The notes below the pieces were generated by a model, which saw only the letters and a program-made list of their open reading frames with translations, was not told the DNA's origin and searched no databases. Position numbers and translations under genes: made by a program. 64,000 nt of DNA from Muribaculaceae bacterium. GTDB lineage: Bacteria; Bacteroidota; Bacteroidia; Bacteroidales; Muribaculaceae. Location: the NCBI GenBank assembly GCA_023664185.1, contig JAMPGA010000001.1:557856-621855 (forward strand), read 5' to 3'. Shown here piece by piece: positions 23,941-31,372 of the stretch (position 1 is its first letter; each line of letters starts with the position of its first letter).

Positions 23941-24636
23941 TCACATAGGCAGGGTTTCAAACTCATAGCCCTTCCTCTTCAGCCATTTTATGGCTCGTGG
24001 TAGTGCATAGCGCATGTTGCGGTGGGCTTTTATGGAGTCGTGAAACACGATAATGCTGCCGTTGCGCACGTAGCGGCGCACGTTTTTAAACACACGCCGG
24101 CCGTCCACACGCTTGGAGTAGTCGCGCGTCACCAGGTCGTACATCACTATATTATAGCGCCTCTTTATCAGCCGTGCTTGTCCAGGCCAGATTATGCCGT
24201 GGGGCGGACGGAACAGTGGGGAGTCTATCAGCTCGGAGGCCTCGGTGATGTCGCGGAAATAGTGTGCATTTCTCTCCTTGAGTCCCTGCAGGTGGTGCAT
24301 GGTGTGGTTGCCATAGGCATGGCCGCGACGCTTCACCTCGTCAAACAGCTCGGGGTGACGTCTCACATTGTCGCCCACCATAAAAAATGTAGCCTTGACC
24401 CCCTCGCGGTCGAGCAGGTCGAGCACCCAGGGTGTCTCCTCGGGCACCGGGCCGTCGTCGAAGGTCAGGTAGACCACCTTGCGCCCACGGCGTTTGAAGC
24501 GCCACATACCCTCGCTGAAAAGAAGTCTGTAGATCAGTGGCGGCCGTTCTATCAGACGATCGGGGCGCAGACGGTCGAGCAGCCTGAGCCAGCGTGAGCG
24601 GCGCTCAGATGGACCCACCGTCGAAGTTCGGGTCAT
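23941..24636 (-). CDS. polysaccharide deacetylase (NodB domain)
   Basis: Carbohydrate esterase family 4 enzyme, probably removing N-acetyl groups from peptidoglycan or another envelope glycan. The 231 residues contain the metal motif TFDDGP at 58-63, the HTMHH motif (YGNHTMHHLQ) near 111-118, the RPPHG motif near 143 and the late FHDS motif. A membrane anchor or signal peptide is not obvious, although an amphipathic N-terminal extension of about 30 residues exists. The start overlaps the hflX end by 32 bases. A shorter start at residue 44 is possible, but would cut into the domain. Confidence 0.9.
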   Translation of the reverse strand: MTRTSTVGPSERRSRWLRLLDRLRPDRLIERPPLIYRLLFSEGMWRFKRRGRKVVYLTFDDGPVPEETPWVLDLLDREGVKATFFMVGDNVRRHPELFDEVKRRGHAYGNHTMHHLQGLKERNAHYFRDITEASELIDSPLFRPPHGIIWPGQARLIKRRYNIVMYDLVTRDYSKRVDGRRVFKNVRRYVRNGSIIVFHDSIKAHRNMRYALPRAIKWLKRKGYEFETLPM

Positions 24637-25837
24637 AATCCTGATAGAGAAAATCGTTATAGGGGAAGCGGGTCAGATGTATCTCCTTGGCGCGCTCGTA
24701 GATCAGCTGCTTCAGGGCGTCGATATTCTGCCCGGTCTTGGCCGAGATAAACACACAGTCGTGGGGCAGGCGCGCCATCCACATGCGTTTGAGCTCGTCG
24801 AGCGATATATTTTCGCGGCTGCGCTCAGTCAGATCGTTCTCATCCTTCTCCACATGGCGGAAAGCATCGATCTTGTTGAACACCATTATCATGGGCTTAT
24901 CGGCGCCGTCACACACCTCGCGCAGTGTCTTGTCGACCACGGCTATCTGTTCCTCGAAGTTGGGATGCGATATATCCACTACATGCACCAGCAGGTCGGC
25001 CTCGCGCACCTCGTCGAGGGTCGACTTGAAGGAGTCGACCAGATGGGTGGGCAGCTTGCGTATGAACCCCACGGTGTCGGTGAGCAGGAAAGGCAGGTTA
25101 CCTATAATAACCTTTCGCACGGTGGTGTCGAGGGTGGCAAAGAGCTTGTTTTCGGCAAAGACGTCGCTTTTGCTGAGCAGATTCATCAGAGTCGACTTTC
25201 CGGCGTTGGTATAGCCCACGAGAGCCACGCGTGTGAGCTTGCCGCGGTTTTTGCGCTGCACGGCCTTCTGCTTGTCTATGGCGCGAAGCTCCTCCTTCAG
25301 ATGGCTTATCTTGTCGAGTATTATACGGCGGTCGGTCTCGATCTGTGTCTCGCCCGGGCCACGCATGCCTATACCACCGCGCTGGCGCTCCAGGTGGGTC
25401 CACATGCGGGTGAGTCGGGGAAGCAGATACTGATATTGCGCCAGCTCCACCTGGGTCTTGGCGTTGGCCGTGCGTGCGCGCTTGGCAAAGATGTCGAGTA
25501 TGAGGCTGGTGCGGTCCAGGATCTTCACCTTCAGCTCGCGCTCTATGTTTACCACCTGCTTTGATGTCAGGTCGTCGTCGAAGATAGCCATGCCTATATC
25601 ATTATCCTCGATGTAGGCACGTATCTCGTCGAGCTTGCCTTTGCCCACATAGGTGCGTGGATTCGGATAGTCAAGGCGCTGCATAAATATCTTCACAGCC
25701 TCAGCTCCGGCCGTATCGGCCAGGAAGGCGAGCTCGTCGAGATACTCCCGCGCCTTCGATTCGTTCTGCTCATTGCTTATGAGGCCCACGAGCACCGCAC
25801 GCTCCGTAACCTCCTCGCTCAATATGTGGTCGATCAT
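24605..25837 (-). CDS. hflX: GTPase HflX
   Basis: Ribosome-splitting GTPase, 410 residues. The HflX N-terminal domain has the YVGKGKLDEIR motif near residues 58-68 and the conserved MWTHLERQRGGIGMRGPGE region near 140-158. The G domain has G1 GYTNAGKST near 210, DTVGF (G3) and FNKID (G4). It heads a minus-strand group with the deacetylase and queG. A 124-base gap with a terminator separates it from the upstream tRNA-Asp. Confidence 0.95.
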   Translation of the reverse strand: MIDHILSEEVTERAVLVGLISNEQNESKAREYLDELAFLADTAGAEAVKIFMQRLDYPNPRTYVGKGKLDEIRAYIEDNDIGMAIFDDDLTSKQVVNIERELKVKILDRTSLILDIFAKRARTANAKTQVELAQYQYLLPRLTRMWTHLERQRGGIGMRGPGETQIETDRRIILDKISHLKEELRAIDKQKAVQRKNRGKLTRVALVGYTNAGKSTLMNLLSKSDVFAENKLFATLDTTVRKVIIGNLPFLLTDTVGFIRKLPTHLVDSFKSTLDEVREADLLVHVVDISHPNFEEQIAVVDKTLREVCDGADKPMIMVFNKIDAFRHVEKDENDLTERSRENISLDELKRMWMARLPHDCVFISAKTGQNIDALKQLIYERAKEIHLTRFPYNDFLYQDYDPNFDGGSI

Positions 25838-25900
25838 GTGAATTGGATTTCTTCTTTCTTACTAACGTTCCACCCCCTCCAAACGTTGCCGCCAAGATAC

Positions 25901-25948
25901 AAAAAAAAGAATGGATAATGAAAGCCGAGGCTTAACATTACCCATTCT
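25901..25948 (-). terminator. intrinsic terminator after tRNA-Asp
   Basis: On the minus strand a 12-base stem (GAATGGGTAATG against CATTATCCATTC, one G-T pair), a loop with an inner AAGCC/GGCTT stem, and then a run of eight T follow the tRNA by 13 bases. It ends the tRNA transcript before hflX. Confidence 0.85.
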
Positions 25949-25961
25949 CCTCTCTCCTCAG

Positions 25962-26035
25962 CGGTATGGACGGGACTCGAACCCGCGACCCCCTGCGTGA
26001 CAGGCAGGTATTCTAACCAGCTGAACTACCACACC
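25962..26035 (-). tRNA. tRNA-Asp (GTC)
   Basis: A 74-base tRNA with a 7-base-pair acceptor stem GGTGTGG/CCATACC, anticodon stem CCTGC/GCAGG around the loop with anticodon GTC, T-arm with GGTTCGAGTCC, and discriminator G as expected for aspartate. The CCA end is not encoded (the bases after the discriminator are CTG). It has a canonical promoter upstream and a strong terminator downstream. Confidence 0.95.
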
Positions 26036-26076
26036 AAGGTTTTTGAGGTGTAACGGTTAGTTCCGTTTTGCGAGTG

Positions 26077-26107
26077 CAAAGTTAAGGCCAAAATACATTC
26101 TGTGCAA
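26077..26107 (-). promoter_or_regulatory. promoter of tRNA-Asp
   Basis: On the minus strand TTG (26105-26107) and TAACTTTG (26077-26084) are separated by 20 bases, a full Bacteroidetes promoter match, located 42 bases before the tRNA. Confidence 0.7.
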
Positions 26108-26174
26108 GTTTTCTTACAACTAATTTCAATAAAATATTAAAAATACGTGTTTTTGACCAGATATTATATTGTAT

Positions 26175-26305
26175 TGACCTAATTCGGGAGCCAAGGCATG
26201 GGGGATAAGCAGAACCTCAAAGAGGTGAAAATAATTATAGCCTGCGAGGATTGGCGGCGGAGAATCCTATCCTGAGTTATTATATCACACCCCCTACTGG
26301 GGCGC
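26175..26305 (-). repeat. dispersed intergenic repeat, long copy
   Basis: This non-coding stretch, read on the minus strand, contains two parts. The first (GTAGGGGGTGTGATATAATA to TCCTCGCAG) resembles the sequence at 39596-39672. The second (GGCTATAATTATTTTCACC then GAGGTTCTGC and TATCCCCC) resembles sequence at 54375-54450 and 61683-61715. Together they define a dispersed element of about 130 bases. The rest of the 345-base gap between tRNA-Asp and the secreted-protein gene holds a promoter, this repeat and a terminator. No reading frame of note is present. Confidence 0.6.
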
Positions 26306-26316
26306 GTTCTTACTAC

Positions 26317-26355
26317 AAAAAAAATGCCGGGCACGGCGTGAGTGCTGTGCCCGGC
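26317..26355 (-). terminator. intrinsic terminator of the secreted-protein gene
   Basis: A 9-base-pair perfect stem GCCGGGCAC/GTGCCCGGC with a 12-base loop is followed on the minus strand by eight T. It lies about 27 bases after the stop of the gene at 26382-27185. Confidence 0.9.
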
Positions 26356-26381
26356 TGTGGGGTTATTTCAGTGACGAGGAA

Positions 26382-27185
26382 TTACTTTACAAGCACCTTC
26401 GACACTTCGTTGCCCTGACGACGGATGTAGAGGCCGTTGGCGGGGTTCTCTACGCGTACGCCCTGGAGGTTGAAGTACTCAACAGCTGCGTTCTGGTCAA
26501 CTGCGATTGTCTCGAGAGCTGTATCAGCGGGGTCAACAACATTGATGAAGTAGATGTGGCAGCCGTTGGTGTTGGTGATCTGTACATTGCCGCCGTTGGG
26601 AGCGAGCCATTCCTGCTCTACATATGTTGTGGGGGCTGCAACAGCTGATCCGTCGGGAGCGGTAAGCTCTACACCTTCAACAGTGAGCTTCACGCCACGA
26701 GCGTCTGAAATCTTGTGTGACTCGATACCCATCTTGATTGTAGCGCCTGCAGGAACGGCAGGAATCATGAAATATTTGATATTTTTGCTACCAAGCCAGA
26801 GATATGCTCCTCCTTTATAGGGACCGAAGCTGTCGTCGGGGTTGGGTGAGACGTAGTCAATGGCGATAGCAAGTGAGCGATTCTGTGTCTCATTGGTTGA
26901 AACAAGGCCCTGGAGCTCAGAAATCACAACACCGTTGGCCATAAGATAGCCGTCGGCATTTACATCAGCTGCGGCGTTAACCTGCCAGAAGCATTTGTCC
27001 TTTGATGCCGCAGTGGGCTCAGTGGCGTCAGCCTTTTCGATATCAGACCAGTTACCACCGGCTGCGTTGGAAGCCTTGAGGTTTGCCACTGTCTCGGCGC
27101 TCCAGTTTGTGAAGTTCCATGACTTCGATTCAGCATTGGCAGAGAGTGCCAGCACTGCGATAGCGAGAGTAAAAATTTTTCTCAT
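26382..27185 (-). CDS. secreted protein with C-terminal sorting-like tail
   Basis: A 267-residue exported protein of unknown function. It has a clear signal peptide (KIFTLAIAVLALSANA) and then WNFTNWSAETVANLKAS, a start shared by many secreted Bacteroidales proteins with a beta-sandwich or jelly-roll-like domain. The last 30 residues (EYFNLQGVRVENPANGLYI, then KVLVK) match the pattern of short C-terminal domains that in many Bacteroidales guide cell-surface or T9SS-like export. No T9SS gene is in the window. It stands alone with its own promoter, terminator and a 5' hairpin, which suggests a strongly expressed monocistronic message. Confidence 0.8.
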   Translation of the reverse strand: MRKIFTLAIAVLALSANAESKSWNFTNWSAETVANLKASNAAGGNWSDIEKADATEPTAASKDKCFWQVNAAADVNADGYLMANGVVISELQGLVSTNETQNRSLAIAIDYVSPNPDDSFGPYKGGAYLWLGSKNIKYFMIPAVPAGATIKMGIESHKISDARGVKLTVEGVELTAPDGSAVAAPTTYVEQEWLAPNGGNVQITNTNGCHIYFINVVDPADTALETIAVDQNAAVEYFNLQGVRVENPANGLYIRRQGNEVSKVLVK

Positions 27186-27239
27186 ACGCGTGATTTAAAG
27201 TTAATGTATAAAGGTTGAAAAATGGTATTCTTAAGGTCG

Positions 27240-27256
27240 GATGCCTTCAAGGCATC
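27240..27256 (-). promoter_or_regulatory. 5' hairpin in the leader of the secreted-protein mRNA
   Basis: A perfect 6-base-pair stem GATGCC/GGCATC with a 5-base loop lies 2-18 bases after the -7 element, so it would form at the very 5' end of the transcript, followed by a leader of about 55 bases. Such hairpins can stabilise mRNA. The role here is inference. Confidence 0.4.
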
Positions 27257-27257
27257 G

Positions 27258-27286
27258 CAAAGTTAATATATTTTTTTCATTCACAA
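27258..27286 (-). promoter_or_regulatory. promoter of the secreted-protein gene
   Basis: On the minus strand TTG at 27284-27286 and TAACTTTG at 27258-27265 are 18 bases apart, close to the optimal spacing. Confidence 0.65.
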
Positions 27287-27372
27287 TAATATTTCACTAA
27301 ATTTTTACTTAGCATTTTCGCGTCCGAAACCTTTGAGAGCCAATTTTGTTTGTATAGGTAGTGGATTTTGTG

Positions 27373-27380
27373 TAATTTCG
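27373..27380 (+). promoter_or_regulatory. probable -7 element of sufCDS
   Basis: TAATTTCG differs by one base from TAnnTTTG and lies 30 bases before the sufC start in a gap without other signals. It implies that sufC is the first gene of its transcript. Confidence 0.4.
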
Positions 27381-27409
27381 CACCTAAAATAAACACTGTA
27401 TACATAATT

Positions 27410-28167
<758 letters not shown>

Positions 28168-28171
<4 letters not shown>

Positions 28172-29505
28172 ACTCGCTCGACCAATACATAAAGCTCTTC
28201 GAGCACAACCATGAGGCGATAGAGGCCGGATCGGCTCCGGCGCTCAACCGCCTGCGCCCCGAGGCTCTCTCAGCCTTGAAAGGCGCCATGCTCCCCACCC
28301 TGCACACCGAGGGGTATGAAAAGACATCCATCGAGGAGATGTTTGCGCCCGACTATGGCGTGAACGTGACTCGTGTAAATATTCCGGTCGACATCGCCGC
28401 TTCGTTCCGCTGCGATGTGCCCAACCTGTCGACCCTCACAGGCTTTGTCATCAACGATGCCTTCGTGCCGTCGGCCGGGCTGGAAAGCCGCCTCCCCGAG
28501 GGGGTCACTTTCATGAGCCTCAGCCGCGCCGCCCGCGAGATGCCCGAGCTGGTCGGGAAGCACTATGGCTCGCTGGCATCCCTCACATCGACTCCCGTGG
28601 CCCTCAACACTCTGCTGGCTCAGGATGGTGTGTTCATACACATAGCCAAGGGTTGCCACCCCGAAAAGGCTCTGCAGCTGGTTGAGATCTTCTCGGCACC
28701 GGTAGATATGGCTGCCTTCCGCCGCGTGCTCATCGTGGTCGACGACGACGCCGAGCTGCGCCTGCTCATGTGCGACCACACCCAGGAACGCACCCACAGC
28801 TATCTGGAGTCGAGGGTGATAGAGATTGTAGTGGGTCACAATGCTCGCTTCGAGATGTGTATGCTCGAGGAGTCGTCGGCTCTCACTTCGGCCCACTCGC
28901 TCCTCTATATGGTTCAGGACAAAGGCTCGGAAGCGCTGGTAAACACCACGACGCTCACCTGCGGCAACACACGCAACGAGTTTGACATAGACCTGCGCGG
29001 CCCTCATGCCTCCACCCGCCTCACAGGCATGGCCATCGGAGGTGCCAACATGCACATCGACAACAACTCGGCCATAACCCACACCGCACCCCACTGCCAC
29101 AGCGACCAGCTGTTCAAATATGTGCTCGACGACAGCTCGACTGGAGCCTTCGAGGGGAGCATCCTGGTGGAGCCTTCGGCTCCCTTCACCGAAGCATATC
29201 AGAGCAACCGCAACATACTGGCATCTGCCGACGCGCGCATGCACTGCAAGCCTCAGCTCATCATCTACAACGACGAGGTGAAGTGCAGCCACGGAGCCAC
29301 CACAGGCCAGCTCGACACCGACGCCCTCTTCTACATGCGCCAGCGCGGCATACCCGAAGAGGAAGCCCGCACCATGCTGATGCAGGCATTTATGGTCGAC
29401 GTGATCGACACTGTGCGCATCCCGGGTCTCAACGAGCGCCTGCGCCACCTTGTGGACCGCCGTTTCTCTGGCACCCTCGGCGACTGCCCCGGCTGCAAAG
29501 CTTGA
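28168..29505 (+). CDS. sufD: Fe-S cluster assembly protein SufD
   Basis: Scaffold subunit of the SufBCD complex, 445 residues with a right-handed beta-helix core. An N-terminal region with LPTLHTEGYEKTSIEEMF, the later LRGPHASTRLTGMAIGG and the C-terminal YNDEVKCSHGATTGQLD are family signatures. The conserved histidine and cysteine of this last stretch belong to the interface with SufB. The end CPGCKA carries a CxxC pair. It overlaps sufC and precedes sufS by 30 bases. Confidence 0.94.
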
Positions 29506-29535
29506 CCTCCACCCCACTGTAGACTTTTTCTGATT

Positions 29536-30756
29536 ATGGACATCACGGAGATACGTTCTCATTTCCCCATACTGGAGCGCCGGCTCTACAACCGGCCCAT
29601 GGTTTATCTCGACAATACTGCCACATCGCAGACCCCCAACGAGGTGGTCGACTCTATCGTGAGCGGCTACACCACCACCAAGGCCAATGTGCACCGCGGA
29701 GTCCACACCCTCTCGCAGGAGGCCACCGACCTTCAGGAGAGCGCCCGCCGCAGGGTCAGGGAGTTTATCAACGCCGAGTCGACCGACGAGATCATCTTCA
29801 CCCGCGGCACCACCGAGGCGCTCAACCTCGTGGCATCGTCGTATGGCGGCATGATGCTGGGCGAGGGTGACGAGATCATACTCACCGTGATGGAACACCA
29901 TGCCAATATAGTGCCCTGGCAGCTACTGCAGAGCCGCATAGGCTTCAAGATAAAGGTTGTGCCCATCGACTCGGAAGGGCGCCTGGATCTCGACGTCTAC
30001 CGCTCGCTCTTCACCGCTCGCACCCGATTGGTGTCGTTCTGCCATGCCTCTAATGTGCTCGGCACCGTCAACCCCGTCAAGGAGATGATAGCCGAAGCCC
30101 ACAGTCACGGTGTGGCCGCTATCGTGGACGGCGCACAGTCGGCGCCGCACCTGCACATCGATGTGCGCGACCTCGATGCCGACTTCTACACCTTCTCGGC
30201 CCACAAGATGTATGGTCCCACCGGCGTGGGAGTGCTCTATGGCAAGCGCAGCCTGCTGGAAAAAATGCCCCCCTATCAGGGTGGAGGCGAGATGATAGCC
30301 AGCGTGTCGTTTGAGCATACCACCTTTGCCGAGCTCCCCTACAAGTTTGAGGCCGGCACACCCGACTTCATAGGAATAGCAGCGCTCCACAAAGCCATCG
30401 ACTTTATGGAGCGTCTGGGTATCGAAAATATAGCCTCCCACGAGCACGACCTGCTTGAGTATACCACCTCGCGGATGCTGGCTGAGATTCCCGGCATACG
30501 CATCTTCGGGAGCGCCCCGGGCAAGTGTGCCATAATATCCTTCCTGCTGAGCGGAGCCCACCACTACGACACCGGCATGCTTCTGGACAAGCTGGGCATT
30601 GAGGTGCGCACCGGCCATCACTGTGCTCAGCCCCTCATGCATGCCCTTGGCATTGAAGGTACGGTGCGGGCATCGTTTGCCGTATACAACACCCGCCGGG
30701 AAGCCGATCTGTTTATCGACGCGCTCAAGCGCGTGAACGGAATCCTCGCACAATAG
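29536..30756 (+). CDS. sufS: cysteine desulfurase SufS
   Basis: PLP-dependent enzyme that removes sulfur from cysteine for Fe-S assembly, 406 residues. It starts with IRSHFPILERRLYNRPMVYL. The PLP lysine lies in FYTFSAHKMYGPTGVGVLYG near residue 227. The active-site cysteine is in RTGHHCAQPLMH near 360-370, in the SufS (type II) context. The C-terminal 32 bases overlap the converging membrane-protein gene. No sufE or sufU gene lies nearby. Confidence 0.96.
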   Translation: MDITEIRSHFPILERRLYNRPMVYLDNTATSQTPNEVVDSIVSGYTTTKANVHRGVHTLSQEATDLQESARRRVREFINAESTDEIIFTRGTTEALNLVASSYGGMMLGEGDEIILTVMEHHANIVPWQLLQSRIGFKIKVVPIDSEGRLDLDVYRSLFTARTRLVSFCHASNVLGTVNPVKEMIAEAHSHGVAAIVDGAQSAPHLHIDVRDLDADFYTFSAHKMYGPTGVGVLYGKRSLLEKMPPYQGGGEMIASVSFEHTTFAELPYKFEAGTPDFIGIAALHKAIDFMERLGIENIASHEHDLLEYTTSRMLAEIPGIRIFGSAPGKCAIISFLLSGAHHYDTGMLLDKLGIEVRTGHHCAQPLMHALGIEGTVRASFAVYNTRREADLFIDALKRVNGILAQ

Positions 30757-31231
30757 CCTCGGCTATCAAAGCCACGCTAAGCACATAGCCCAGTGCCACA
30801 AGGCTGACGTTGCCGCCATTGATCTGGAGCAATATAGCGCCAAAAAGCAGCCACACGGGATATTCCACTATACGGTTTACGGCGTTAAGCACACCGCGTG
30901 AGTGGGATGCGCCCTTGACGGCAGCCTTGACCACGCACACCAGGAGGCAGAGCGCAAAAATCACACCTAAAACTATGCTTACGTCAAAGACCACGGGGCA
31001 ATACCAGTAGCCGAAAAGCACAAAAGGCACCGAAGCCACTGCGAGCTTCAGGAATGCCTGCACAGAGGTGTCTGAATAAAATCCATTGTCATCGTTGGGC
31101 TGCACCGCTTCGCCTCCACATTTCTTGACCTCGCGCTTTTTCATATACACATATATACCGGGGCCTATGACGAAAAAGGCAATTGCCAGGGAAACGATGT
31201 TCTACAACAATTCTACTGTTTCTTTTTCCAT
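30725..31231 (-). pseudogene. membrane protein gene interrupted by an in-frame TAG
   Basis: Reading from the ATG at 31231 gives MEKETVELL, then an in-frame TAG at 31204-31202, then NIVSLAIAFFVIGPGIYVYM (a membrane helix) running without a break into a polar stretch and four further hydrophobic segments (FLKLAVASVPFVLFGYWY and beyond), about 168 codons in all. A promoter -7 element lies just before the ATG. The uninterrupted part can start only at the ATG at 31144, which would lose the first helix. It is probably a recent nonsense mutation, though read-through or internal starting cannot be excluded. Its end overlaps sufS on the other strand. The family is not recognised. Confidence 0.65.
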
Positions 31232-31260
31232 GATTTGTGATTTGTTTTGATTTTCAATAG

Positions 31261-31268
31261 CAAAATTA
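31261..31268 (-). promoter_or_regulatory. -7 element before the interrupted membrane-protein gene
   Basis: TAATTTTG on the minus strand, 29 bases before the ATG at 31231, matches TAnnTTTG. No good TTG was seen at -33. It supports the far ATG as the original start. Confidence 0.45.
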
Positions 31269-31372
31269 CAAAGTCCCAACCACTTGCCCCGTACACTAAA
31301 GTGTGAAAGTCAGGAGGAAGCGAAAATCGAAGAGGTTGTTACATTACGCCCCAGGGAGGACAGAACCTAAAT

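Noticed and set aside
28270..29901. A long open frame on the minus strand opposite sufD
   Set aside because: It lies wholly antisense to well-supported sufD and sufS, its translation is His/Gly/Val-rich without domain patterns, and such frames are common opposite GC-rich genes here.
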